From positions 1-49,378 of the IMG/VR virus record IMGVR_UViG_3300030328_000325: 49,378 bases of DNA. One strand, written 5' to 3'. A program made the translations under genes and the position numbers. Shown here piece by piece: positions 16,052-24,370 of the stretch (the stretch's first letter is position 1; each line of letters opens with the position of its first letter). The stretch is from a virus. The notes under the pieces were generated by a model, which saw nothing but the letters and a program-made list of their open reading frames with translations, had not been told where the DNA came from and made no database searches.

Positions 16052-16680
16052 TGGATTGGAAGTTCATAGCAAAAGCAGTAGTAGTTATGATAGTAGTAGC
16101 TTTATTACTTACTCTGGAAGCTAGAGCAGATGTAACCTCATCAGGCTCAACAACTAACTCTCAAACAAATAACGCTGGAAGTAATACTGCAATCACAGGT
16201 GGCTACGAGTCATCAACGACTTATCAATCTGGGTCATCAAGTAATACAACTACAAATAACGAAACCAATAACAGCACCAATACTAAAACTGCTGTAAACC
16301 CCTCTAATGCACCCAGTATGAGTGTTTATGGTCAAGACAGTTGTGTTATACCACTAGCAGCAGGAATAACTGTAATCGGCTTCTCTGGAAGTTTTGGGAG
16401 CTATTATACTGACGAATCGTGTGAACGCAGAAAAAAAATTGCTGTATTATCTAGACTTGGAATGAAGGTGGCTGCAATTAGTCTTGCCTGTCAAGACGTT
16501 CACGTGTGGCAAGCCATGATGGATGCAGGTACACCATGCCCTATTGAGGGGTTGATTGGGGCTAAAGCTAAAGAAAGATGGATGGAGAAGCGTAAGGAAG
16601 AATTAAGCAATGCAACAACTAAACCCAGCATGACTTGGAATAAGAATGAGAATACTAATACTAAGCCTGATGCTAAGTAG
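16051..16680 (+). CDS. Secreted/periplasmic phage protein, 209 aa
   Basis: Residues 1-27 form an uncleaved anchor or signal peptide (KAVVVMIVVALLLTLEARA then DVTSS). Residues 30-85 are Ser/Thr/Asn-rich and disordered. The C-terminal part has a hydrophobic Gly-rich stretch (PLAAGITVIGFSGSFGSYY), then DESCERRKKIAVLSRLGMKVAAISLACQDVHVWQAMMDAGTPCPIEGLIG. The 'GMKVAA.S..CQD..V..AM..AGTPCP..G.IG' segment with its conserved cysteines is one that I know from marine myoviruses and podoviruses, always without a function. It lies in the membrane/secreted cluster, with an overlapping lipoprotein gene at its 3' end, reminiscent of an Rz/Rz1 arrangement. Confidence 0.7.
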   Translation: MDWKFIAKAVVVMIVVALLLTLEARADVTSSGSTTNSQTNNAGSNTAITGGYESSTTYQSGSSSNTTTNNETNNSTNTKTAVNPSNAPSMSVYGQDSCVIPLAAGITVIGFSGSFGSYYTDESCERRKKIAVLSRLGMKVAAISLACQDVHVWQAMMDAGTPCPIEGLIGAKAKERWMEKRKEELSNATTKPSMTWNKNENTNTKPDAK

Positions 16681-16762
16681 TTGTGCTACTTACAAGGTAG
16701 AAATAGGAGAACCTATATGGGGTTCTAATGAACAAGAAATTTATCCAATAGAGAAACAATGA
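16646..16762 (+). CDS. Small outer-membrane lipoprotein, o-spanin candidate, 38 aa
   Basis: ATG 16646 starts inside the end of the preceding secreted-protein gene (35-base overlap, +1 frame) and stops at TGA 16760-16762, overlapping the next ATG. The product is MRILILSLMLSSCATYKVE... followed by a 20-residue polar tail. Residues 1-12 are a lipoprotein signal and LSSC is a lipobox with the acylated Cys at 13. A mature peptide of 26 residues nested at the end of a gene for an exported protein is the geometry of Rz/Rz1 spanin pairs. The protein is short for an o-spanin and not Pro-rich, so the spanin role is tentative, but the lipoprotein call is firm. Confidence 0.65.
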   Translation: MRILILSLMLSSCATYKVEIGEPIWGSNEQEIYPIEKQ

Positions 16763-18378
16763 AATACTTAATACCATTATTATTCCCATTAACATTATTT
16801 GCTGAAAGTCAAACTACTGGCAATTTAATTACTAATGGTACATTTGAAAACGGAAATGCTAATGGTTGGACACAAATTGGAAATGGAACAGTTATTTCAG
16901 ATTGTTGTGGCTCATCATATGACTATGAATTTGGAAATAGTGGAAGTATTGAACAATCATTTGATTTAACATCAGAAACTATAACTCAACCAATGCTTAA
17001 TAATGGCGTTACATTGAACTCATCTGTACTCATGCAAAATGGAGAGTGTGCTGTTGCTGGTTGCTGGGGTGGGTCAGGCCCAGCCGATACCTTTACGATT
17101 AGGTTACAGATTAAAGATATAAATGACAACGTGTTGTCAGTAACAACACAGGAGAGAACTAATGTTACGGGGATTAATGGAAAAGATTTTACAGATAGCG
17201 TTTCGTTTACTGGGACAGGGTCTAATGGGGGAAATATTCTTATTAGTGGCTCTGACGGTAATAGTCCTGCTAATCTTGGTGGGCCTAATGTTGATAATAT
17301 ATCTGTAACTATGACATATGATGACACTGTATTGTCAGCTACAGAGTCAGCAATTATAGCCACAGCATTTGAAGAGATAGAAGAAGTATTATCCACAGAA
17401 ATAGAAACTGTAGAATTTATACCTATAGAAGAATTTGTCTTTGAAGTTTTTGAAGAACCAGAGATAACATTTGAAATGATAGAAGAAATAACATTTGAAG
17501 AAATAGCCATAGAAGAAATCAATACAGGTATTGTTGAGATATTTACCATAGCTATTGAAGAAGAAATTATACCAATGGAGGTAGCATATGAAGAACCAGC
17601 GACCATCGAAGAAATCGCAGCAGAAATCCAAATTGAAGAAGAGTTCGTTGAGACAAGAGAAACTGGGCCGACCATCGAAGAAACCGTTGAGTACAGCGGA
17701 GAAGTTGAGCCAGAGCCTACACGAGAAGAAGTTGTTGAAGGAGAACCAGCAGAAGAGTCTGTCGCAGAAGTTTCAGAAACAGAATCTGAAGAATCTACAC
17801 TTGAAACTAGTGAGGTATCTAACGAGTCTGAAACAGTTTCTAATGGTAGTAATACAGAAGATACTGTCATTGCTGAAGAAGAAGTAACAGATGAAACTAT
17901 CGGAGAAGGAGAAACAACAGATAGTGAATCAGGAGATGGAGGAACTGAGGTTGCTGATTCAGAAGAAACCCTCGAAAGCGGAACTGAAACGGTGGCGGAA
18001 AGCAGGAATGAAAGAAGTCCTAGAGTATCTACTAGAACTATTTCAATCGAAGACATAGAGAAAAAAGTTAGTGAAACCGTAAAAAGAATAGACCAAAGGC
18101 TTATAGCTACATCAATGATAGTAGCCAAGGCTATGCAAAATAATAATATACTTGACACTTATGATAGCATTAATCAAGATATATTTAATAACCAACCCAT
18201 TATCAATGGAGGAGATTATTATGAAACCAGAAACTATGCTGACAATAGAGTGTTATATGCTGAGAATCAAGATGTTTATAATGACGTGGTCTTTCGTAAT
18301 CAAAAACAAATTGAAGAAGCTGATGATGCTCTTATAAGAGCCCAAGAAGAACTAAGGAGGATAAAGGATGGATTTTAA
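16759..18378 (+). CDS. Secreted, glutamate-rich surface-type protein
   Basis: 539 residues. Residues 1-15 are a signal peptide (MKYLIPLLFPLTLFAES). Residues 20-190 look like a galactose-binding-type beta domain (GNLITNGTFENGNANGWTQIGNGT...) with cysteines. Residues about 195-430 are an extraordinarily Glu-rich segment (repeats like EEIEEV, ITFEEIAIEE, EESTLETSE). Residues 440-540 are helical and end in a short coiled coil (DDALIRAQEELRRIKDGF). An exported protein with these parts is seen near lysis and tail genes of marine phages; its function is unknown. The long ORF on the opposite strand is an artefact of GAA/GAG codons. Confidence 0.7.
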   Translation: MKYLIPLLFPLTLFAESQTTGNLITNGTFENGNANGWTQIGNGTVISDCCGSSYDYEFGNSGSIEQSFDLTSETITQPMLNNGVTLNSSVLMQNGECAVAGCWGGSGPADTFTIRLQIKDINDNVLSVTTQERTNVTGINGKDFTDSVSFTGTGSNGGNILISGSDGNSPANLGGPNVDNISVTMTYDDTVLSATESAIIATAFEEIEEVLSTEIETVEFIPIEEFVFEVFEEPEITFEMIEEITFEEIAIEEINTGIVEIFTIAIEEEIIPMEVAYEEPATIEEIAAEIQIEEEFVETRETGPTIEETVEYSGEVEPEPTREEVVEGEPAEESVAEVSETESEESTLETSEVSNESETVSNGSNTEDTVIAEEEVTDETIGEGETTDSESGDGGTEVADSEETLESGTETVAESRNERSPRVSTRTISIEDIEKKVSETVKRIDQRLIATSMIVAKAMQNNNILDTYDSINQDIFNNQPIINGGDYYETRNYADNRVLYAENQDVYNDVVFRNQKQIEEADDALIRAQEELRRIKDGF

Positions 18379-18598
18379 AGATATAAAAACATGGGGAGTA
18401 TTGCTCTCAATAGTAGGAGCTATTGGTGGAGGATTTGCTAAATTTGGGGAAATCTCAAATCGTTTAGCTGTGTTAGAAGGGAAGTCATTTCCTGATGTAA
18501 AACAGATGGAACTTAATCGTGCTGAAATAGAAGTGATTAAAGCAAAGATAGATGCTATTAAAGCTCGAAGTGATAACCCATTAGGGGGTGGACTATGA
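18368..18598 (+). CDS. Small membrane protein with coiled coil, holin-like
   Basis: 76 residues. One membrane helix near the N-terminus (residues 9-27, WGVLLSIVGAIGGGFAKFG) followed by a helical, charged tail (ISNRLAVLEG...ELNRAEIEVIKAKIDAIKARS). The plan mirrors the 15733 protein with the order reversed. The AGGAGG site before its ATG is encoded in the end of the preceding gene (11-base overlap), and its own stop overlaps the next ATG. A place in the lysis cassette is likely; which membrane protein is the holin cannot be decided from sequence. Confidence 0.6.
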   Translation: MDFKDIKTWGVLLSIVGAIGGGFAKFGEISNRLAVLEGKSFPDVKQMELNRAEIEVIKAKIDAIKARSDNPLGGGL

Positions 18599-19026
18599 TA
18601 CCAATGGAATTACTGTCAATGTTAGCGTCTACTGTACTAGGTGGCGTAATGTCTATCATGGCACAGAAAGGACAAGCAGAAGCTGAAAGAGAGAAGATGT
18701 TAATGCAACGAGCAGAGTTTGCAGCTAAACAAACTGATAAAGCTAGAGCAGTCTCTGACCCACACACCAAACACACAAGGCGTTGGATTGCCTTGATGTG
18801 CGTATTCTCTATTATTGTGGTACCTATTATGGCTCCTATTTTTACCGATGTTAATGTGGCTTATCAAATAGTAACGGAAGCAGACAGTGGTTGGTGGATA
18901 TTTGGTTCTACTTATGAAACATCTTATTTTGAACAAGGCAACACAATCTTTATTACAAACTTACAATCTCACACAATTTTTTCTATCATAGGATTGTATT
19001 TCGGTGGTTCACTTACTAGGAAATAG
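18595..19026 (+). CDS. Multi-span membrane protein, 3TM-holin-like candidate
   Basis: 143 residues. Hydrophobic segments at about 5-24 (MLASTVLGGVMSIMA), 64-85 (RWIALMCVFSIIVVPIMAPIF) and 122-139 (TIFSIIGLYFGGSL), with a charged helix between the first two (AEAEREKMLMQRAEFAAKQTDKARAV). This spacing, with a basic KHTRRW just before the second helix, resembles the 3TM holin family found in phages and gene transfer agents. It is the best holin candidate in the window. ATGA overlap with the upstream gene. Confidence 0.6.
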   Translation: MIPMELLSMLASTVLGGVMSIMAQKGQAEAEREKMLMQRAEFAAKQTDKARAVSDPHTKHTRRWIALMCVFSIIVVPIMAPIFTDVNVAYQIVTEADSGWWIFGSTYETSYFEQGNTIFITNLQSHTIFSIIGLYFGGSLTRK

Positions 19027-19028
19027 AT

Positions 19029-19211
19029 ATGGAACAATCTAAGAACACTACAGAAATAATTAAGTTTGTACAGGGTATTAAGTATTATGATACTTTAGTT
19101 ATGCTACATGCTCATTATGGGGCTATTATTGATAACACTAAGATTGCTACAATGAATGATTCCGTATGGTTCTTTGTATTAAAAACTGAAATTGAAAAGA
19201 GGGATTCATAA
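19029..19211 (+). CDS. Hypothetical protein, 60 aa
   Basis: Short soluble protein (MEQSKNTTEIIKFVQGIKYYDTLVMLHAHYGAIIDNTKIATMNDSVWFFVLKTEIEKRDS) seemingly of mixed helix and strand. It starts two bases after the holin candidate and ends with a one-base TAATG overlap on the nozzle gene, so the frame is held tightly in the operon. No family recognised. Confidence 0.6.
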   Translation: MEQSKNTTEIIKFVQGIKYYDTLVMLHAHYGAIIDNTKIATMNDSVWFFVLKTEIEKRDS

Positions 19212-21580
19212 TGGCTGCATTTAAATTAAATAATTTTCTTGGGGAAATATCCAAACAATCTTCTGAGTTAATACCTCAAGGTGCTGCACAAGAAGCACTT
19301 AATGTAAAGTTGTCGTCAGGTGATTTAGTCCCTTACAGAACTCCAGTTGTTGCAGATAATGTAGAAAGAACAGGCACTATAAAAACTTTACACGCATTAA
19401 AAAATCCTGATACATCAGCTTTAGTATGGCTTAGTTGGACTACAGATGTTGATATAGCAACGGCTTCAGACTCGTCTGATAATGAACAGCGTTTTTATTT
19501 TACAGGAGACGGAGTACCTAAAGTTTCTAACTATGACTTAGCAACAGATGGCTCTGAACCTTATCCAGCAGCTAGTGGGTTTTATGAATTAGGATTAGAT
19601 ATACCAACAGCTACAGCAACAGCTACAGCAACATCTTTTTCTGTAGTAAGTTCTACACATTATGAACGAGACTCTGGGAACACGGCGACATTTTATGGAG
19701 GTACACATAATTTACGTACAGGTAATGTTGTAACTATTCGTGACTTTGGTACTTCAGATGAAGCTAAGTCTTTTAATGCTACCAATGTAGAAGTAACGGT
19801 TATTAGTACTACTGATTTTCAATTTTACAGCCCTGGTGATGCGGTGGCTAAAACATCTAATACTACTGGTAGAGCTGATATGGCAGGTAATACACAGCTT
19901 AGAACTTATGTATACACATGGATTACACCATGGGGGGAAGAGTCAATACCCTCTCCAGTTTCAAACGAAGTTTATATAAAAGAAGGACAGACAGTTACTA
20001 TAACAAATTTACCTACTGCAAAACCTTCTGGGGATAATTTTATAAGAGGTTTAAAAATATATCGTAGTGTTTCATCTCCATCAGTATCTGATTATTTTTT
20101 ATTAGATACTTTATGGTTTCTTACGTCTTCGGTAAGTTTTTCTAGGGCTAGTAATGTAGCTACTGTAATATTGGCTTATCCACATAACATGGTTGCAGGA
20201 GACAGATTTAAAATAAAAAGTTCTACTATAGATAGCGGTGGATTTAATGTTACAGACGGAATAGTAGTAAGTGTAATTAATAAAACTAGTTTTACATATT
20301 CAGATTCTGGTAGTGATGTTGCTACTACAGGAGATACAAATGGTGTCTTGTGTCATGATGTTGCTGAATCTATAGACGATACAGCTAGATATTGGGGGGA
20401 TAGCAATCATGACTTTATTGATGATTTCGCAGTTTCAGGGTTAAGTATTATACTAGGTTCTGAGTTTTATGATAAACCAAAATCTACTATGAAAGGTATA
20501 CACAGTATGAACAATAACATGCTTGTAGGTTTTTTTGATAACCAAGTATGCTTTTCTTTTCCTAATAAACCACATGCTTGGCCTGAAAAATATAGACTAA
20601 CTGTAGATGATAATATAGTAGCAATAAAAGTAATAGGAAGTTTTGTTGTAGTTCTTACGGAAAATTACCCTCATAGAATCTCAGGTAAAAGCCCAGCGTC
20701 AATGTCGTCATCACGTATTGATACTAAATTTCCTTGTTTATCAAAAGCTTCAGTAATAGTTGTAGGAGGTGGAGTAGTATGGGCATCTCATCAAGGATTA
20801 ATTAGTTACAACCCATCAGCTGGTGTAAGTTTAATTTCTTCAAAGGTACATGATTGGGATACATGGGGAGATTATTTAGACCCCTCTACTCTTATAGGAC
20901 ATTACTATGATGGAAAATATTTTGGGTCTCATGAATCTGGGTCATTTATATTTGAGTCTGGAGAAACTCCTAACTTTGTTACTATTAATTATAAGTTTAC
21001 CGCAGCATACACAGATAGCACAACAAACGTAGTGTATTATGTAGATAGTGAGTCTACAGATATATTACAGTGGGATAATAAAACACAAGTATTAGCTCCT
21101 ATGGAATGGAAATCAAAAACTTTAGTTACTCAAGATTATTCTAATATGGGTGCTGCTAGAGTTATAGCAGACTATACTGTAACTGACGCAGAAACACTTA
21201 TTAATACTAACTATAATAACTCTGTAGCTGTATCTAACGCAGCTGTATGGGCTGCATCTCAACAATTAGGTACTGTTAATGGGCCAACTGATTATACGGA
21301 TGGTAGTATAAGAGATGAAAACAGTGGAACATTAAATGCGTACCCCATAAATGGAGACGGGCAAACTCAAAATTTAGTAGATGTTGCAGGAACTTTACCT
21401 GTAACGTTTAAGTTTTTTGCAGACAAAGTTCTTATATTTCAGGGCACTGTAACATCTAGTGATATATTTAGATTGCCTTCTGGGTATAGGTCGGATACAT
21501 TTGAAGTAGCTGTATCAGGTTCAGCTAGAGTTAGAGCAATACATATTGGTGAAACGCCAATAGGATTAAAAAGCATATGA
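19211..21580 (+). CDS. Tail nozzle-like structural protein (beta-propeller type)
   Basis: 789 residues. It opens FKLNNFLGEISKQSSELIPQGAAQEALNVKLSSGDLVPYRTP, a start typical of large podoviral tail proteins (the 'f.G..p..d..lLp..aA..a.N..l..G.l.p...p' pattern). The middle is beta-rich with Ig-like inserts (about residues 140-225 and 300-385) and a WITPWGEESIPSP motif. From about 430 it has repeated strands (NMLVGFFDNQVCFS, VVVLTENYPHRISG, GGVVWASHQGLISYN) like propeller blades, as in gp12/TtpB-type nozzles. It would form the distal part of a short tail. A 12-base repeat (19611-19634) encodes TATATATA. Confidence 0.75.
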   Translation: MAAFKLNNFLGEISKQSSELIPQGAAQEALNVKLSSGDLVPYRTPVVADNVERTGTIKTLHALKNPDTSALVWLSWTTDVDIATASDSSDNEQRFYFTGDGVPKVSNYDLATDGSEPYPAASGFYELGLDIPTATATATATSFSVVSSTHYERDSGNTATFYGGTHNLRTGNVVTIRDFGTSDEAKSFNATNVEVTVISTTDFQFYSPGDAVAKTSNTTGRADMAGNTQLRTYVYTWITPWGEESIPSPVSNEVYIKEGQTVTITNLPTAKPSGDNFIRGLKIYRSVSSPSVSDYFLLDTLWFLTSSVSFSRASNVATVILAYPHNMVAGDRFKIKSSTIDSGGFNVTDGIVVSVINKTSFTYSDSGSDVATTGDTNGVLCHDVAESIDDTARYWGDSNHDFIDDFAVSGLSIILGSEFYDKPKSTMKGIHSMNNNMLVGFFDNQVCFSFPNKPHAWPEKYRLTVDDNIVAIKVIGSFVVVLTENYPHRISGKSPASMSSSRIDTKFPCLSKASVIVVGGGVVWASHQGLISYNPSAGVSLISSKVHDWDTWGDYLDPSTLIGHYYDGKYFGSHESGSFIFESGETPNFVTINYKFTAAYTDSTTNVVYYVDSESTDILQWDNKTQVLAPMEWKSKTLVTQDYSNMGAARVIADYTVTDAETLINTNYNNSVAVSNAAVWAASQQLGTVNGPTDYTDGSIRDENSGTLNAYPINGDGQTQNLVDVAGTLPVTFKFFADKVLIFQGTVTSSDIFRLPSGYRSDTFEVAVSGSARVRAIHIGETPIGLKSI

Positions 21581-21924
21581 GCAATAGATTTACTGCAATA
21601 CCAGAAGTTCCTATAGGCATTACAGATGCCCAAACTTTACTTATAGCAGCCGTAAAAGAAAATGTAGAACTTCTTACAGGGTTTAGAAACGAAGATGACA
21701 ACGTTAGCAAATCAATAACTAAAGGTGATATAACTGTACGTGAAGGTCAAATACAAAAAATGAAACAGATATCAGCAAAAGGTAAAGGTTTTACTATAAG
21801 TGGTCAAGATGTTGTTAGTCTTGAAGATTATGGTAAACTATTAACAGATGTACAAACATTAGCTAATGATTTAGCTAGTACAAGAGCTTTACTAAATGCT
21901 CTTATAAATCAAATTAAAAGGTAA
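21577..21924 (+). CDS. Hypothetical virion-associated protein, 115 aa
   Basis: MSNRFTAIPEVPIGITDAQTLLIAAVKENVELLTGFRN...VSLEDYGKLLTDVQTLANDLASTRALLNALINQIKR. An extended N-terminus is followed by two helical stretches, the last of which is a good coiled coil (residues 85-115). Similar small proteins follow the nozzle gene in HMO-2011-like marine podoviruses as I recall them, so a tail or fibre-trimer role is plausible. ATGA overlap with the nozzle gene. Confidence 0.65.
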   Translation: MSNRFTAIPEVPIGITDAQTLLIAAVKENVELLTGFRNEDDNVSKSITKGDITVREGQIQKMKQISAKGKGFTISGQDVVSLEDYGKLLTDVQTLANDLASTRALLNALINQIKR

Positions 21925-21927
21925 AGT

Positions 21928-22650
21928 ATGATAAATAATATAAACCCAATGCTAGGAGCAACAGTAAGTATAAATGAAGAAAGTACTACTTCTTTAGATT
22001 TACCAGATAAAATACAATCTATATTAAATATGGGTAACGAACAACCTATGACCACCCCAGTTCAGTCATATCAAGAAGGAGGTATGGTGCAAAGAGCTGG
22101 AGTACAAACTCTTCCTCAACAATCTAAACTTATGGATAGTAATAGAATGGATACAGAAATTAATCAGATGATAACTCAAAATCCTGAAGTAGCAGGAAGA
22201 ATTAAAGTAGCTATAGAAGCAGGTCTACAATCAGGTGAGATAACTATGGAAGACCTTAACATGGCTATACAACTTGCTAAAACAGTTGTTCAAAATCCTA
22301 ACTTATATCCACAGATTAGACAATTTGCTATCCAAAAAGGATTAGCCACAGAAGAAGAATTACCACTAGATTACGACGAAGGTTTAGTTATTGCTCTATT
22401 AACAGCAGCTAAATCTTTATCTACTAATATGCAACCAAGTAACCAACCTATGCAAGATATGCAAGAGGGTGGTGTTCTAAAAGGCCCACCCCATGAAGAC
22501 GGAGGTATACCCGTTAAAGTAGCAGGAGACCAAATTGCTGAAATGGAAGGTGGGGAATATGTTATACCAGTAAATGTTGTTAGAGCAAAAGGTACAGACT
22601 TCTTTGATAAAATGTTAGCTAGCTACGAGGATAAACCAGATGCTACATGA
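21928..22650 (+). CDS. Conserved marine-phage protein (GGEYVIPxxVV motif), 240 aa
   Basis: The C-terminal third reads EGGVLKGPPHEDGGIPVKVAGDQIAEMEGGEYVIPVNVVRAKGTDFFDKMLASY. The 'gGEyViPa.vV...G..ff..l' motif recurs in marine podoviruses and in prophage internal proteins, without a proven function. The N-terminal part is low-complexity and Gln/Met-rich, with a helical block (residues 75-140). Context (between nozzle and internal virion proteins) suggests a virion or assembly role. Overlaps the next gene by 11 bases. Confidence 0.65.
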   Translation: MINNINPMLGATVSINEESTTSLDLPDKIQSILNMGNEQPMTTPVQSYQEGGMVQRAGVQTLPQQSKLMDSNRMDTEINQMITQNPEVAGRIKVAIEAGLQSGEITMEDLNMAIQLAKTVVQNPNLYPQIRQFAIQKGLATEEELPLDYDEGLVIALLTAAKSLSTNMQPSNQPMQDMQEGGVLKGPPHEDGGIPVKVAGDQIAEMEGGEYVIPVNVVRAKGTDFFDKMLASYEDKPDAT

Positions 22651-23113
22651 AATAAAAAATACAACTGATTCGACATACACACCACAACTTCTCTCCACAA
22701 AAGAACTTATAGATAAATATTGGGGTCAGTGTAAACCCTTGTTAGAAAAATGTATCGATAGACAGATGCACGGCGAGATGGAAGTAGAAGACATATACAC
22801 CCGTGCTCTGAAAGGTCAGATGTATATAATTGCGGTTAAAGATGACATACCAGAAATACCTGATGTAAAATTAGTTTTAGTATTAGAACTTAACTACTAT
22901 CCAAGATTTACAGCTATGAATGTTGTAGCATTAGGTGGTAAAGATTTAAAAAATATGATAAAAATGTTCTGGCAACACGTTTGTGGATGGGCTCGTATAT
23001 GCGGGGTTACTAAAATTGAATGTTCAGTACCTCCAGCTATGGAAAGAATTTTAAGTGAGGTAGGATTTAAACCAACCTATACTCAAATGCGACAAGACTT
23101 GACGGAGGTCTAG
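22640..23113 (+). CDS. GNAT-fold acetyltransferase-like protein (T7 gp13-like)
   Basis: 157 residues with a GNAT-like plan: N-terminal helix pair (LLSTKELIDKYWGQCKPLLEK), strands carrying YIIAVKDD and VKLVLVLELNYY, a helix after the strand (GGKDLKNMIKMFWQHVCGWARICGVTKIECSVPP) and an ERILSEVGFKPTY ending typical of GNAT proteins. Related proteins lie at this place in podoviruses (T7 gp13 family, needed for internal core assembly). The acetyl-CoA loop (Q/RxxGxG/A) is not evident, so enzyme activity is doubtful. GAGG ten bases before the ATG. Confidence 0.65.
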   Translation: MLHEIKNTTDSTYTPQLLSTKELIDKYWGQCKPLLEKCIDRQMHGEMEVEDIYTRALKGQMYIIAVKDDIPEIPDVKLVLVLELNYYPRFTAMNVVALGGKDLKNMIKMFWQHVCGWARICGVTKIECSVPPAMERILSEVGFKPTYTQMRQDLTEV

Positions 23114-24370
23114 ATGGATACTATAAGAATAAACCCATTAATAGTTTCAGTAAGCCCTACTGACCATACTTTAATATCACCAATAGAACCTACAATGCAT
23201 AAAGGTGGGATAGGAAAATTAGTGTCTGTGGTTGCTATGGTAGCAATACCTTTTGCAGCTCCAGCTATTGCAACTTCAATAGGACTATCTTCAGCTATTG
23301 CTTCATCTGTAGGGAGTACAGTTTTAGGCAATGTAATGGCTTCAGCTATGGCAGGTGCAGCTTTAGGTGCTGTATCAGCAGCAGTAACAGGACAAGATAT
23401 AGGTAAAGGTGCATTGTATGGTGGACTAGCTGGAGGTATCGGTGGATATTCTGCAGGAACAGAAGCTGCTGCTGCAACAGCTCCAGGGTCAGAAGCTGGA
23501 CTTACATTAGCTGAAGGAGCGGCTACAGAAACAGCAACTCCAGGGCTTTTAAGAACAAGTGGGGAAGTAGTAGTAGAAGAAGGTCTTAAAGATGCTGCTG
23601 AGAAAAGTTTTATGGAAGTAATGAAAGACACTGGTTCTGCAGTATTTGAACGAGTTACTGACCCAGAAAGATTAGCAACCGTAACTTTAACAGCAGCGAT
23701 TGGCATGGGAGCTACAATGCTTGTACCAGACGCATTGCCTGCTTTAACTGACGAAGAACAAGAAGTAGTAGCTTTACGTCAAGCGGAACTAGAACAATTA
23801 AAAATAGCTAATAAAGAAAAATATGACCAACAAATAATACTTGCCGAGCAATTAATGGTTAATGCAGGTTATATTGACCCAGTTCAGTTTGGATTAAATA
23901 GAGCAGCGACATCAAAAATTACAGGTGCTCGTGCGGTTAAGGATGCATTTGAAAAAGCAAACCTTGAAGGTAAAGATGTATCAGCTGGTGATATGGCTCG
24001 TGCAAATTATCGTATATCAAAAGACGCAGGTGCTGAGTTTGCAGCTGGGTTTAGTCAGGGTGTAGCAGAGAAAGACAAGGCATTAAGTAATGCGTATAAG
24101 GCTATCCCAGATTTTAATACTAATTATTTAACACAATCTGGTGCCTTATCAGATGATTTACGAGAAGCTGGAAAGGAAGGAATTGCAAGAGCAGACGCAG
24201 AAAGAAGTCAAATAACTAAAAATTTAGCTGGGCTAGTTATGACACCAGTATCAAGCGAGAAAAAAGCTCAACCTCCAGGGACATTTAATGATGGTAGAGC
24301 AGACGATGACGAATTACAAAAAGCGATTGGGGGCAACCAATCTTACGGAGCGGGGCTTGTTTTAACATAA
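23114..24370 (+). CDS. Internal virion protein candidate, 418 aa
   Basis: Begins immediately after the GNAT-like gene stop. Residues 35-115 are Ala/Gly-rich and hydrophobic (VAMVAIPFAAPAIATSIGLSS...LGNVMASAMAGAALGAVSAAV...GALYGGLAGGIGGYSAG), as expected of ejected proteins that cross or line a membrane channel. Residues 215-260 and 285-375 are helical and charged. This matches internal core proteins of podoviruses (gp14-like position and composition). It ends in a one-base TAATG overlap with the next gene. Confidence 0.65.
   Translation: MDTIRINPLIVSVSPTDHTLISPIEPTMHKGGIGKLVSVVAMVAIPFAAPAIATSIGLSSAIASSVGSTVLGNVMASAMAGAALGAVSAAVTGQDIGKGALYGGLAGGIGGYSAGTEAAAATAPGSEAGLTLAEGAATETATPGLLRTSGEVVVEEGLKDAAEKSFMEVMKDTGSAVFERVTDPERLATVTLTAAIGMGATMLVPDALPALTDEEQEVVALRQAELEQLKIANKEKYDQQIILAEQLMVNAGYIDPVQFGLNRAATSKITGARAVKDAFEKANLEGKDVSAGDMARANYRISKDAGAEFAAGFSQGVAEKDKALSNAYKAIPDFNTNYLTQSGALSDDLREAGKEGIARADAERSQITKNLAGLVMTPVSSEKKAQPPGTFNDGRADDDELQKAIGGNQSYGAGLVLT

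Noticed and set aside
16986-18158. 390-codon ORF on the - strand opposite the Glu-rich secreted protein
   Set aside because: It is Ser/Val/Ile-rich because GAA/GAG/ACT codons read in reverse give such residues. The + strand gene has a signal peptide, domain structure and operon spacing; the antisense ORF has none of these.
23110-23706. 198-codon ORF on the - strand opposite the 418-residue virion protein
   Set aside because: Ala/Pro/Ser low complexity is the reverse reading of an Ala/Gly-rich segment; it is the only leftward ORF in a long rightward operon.
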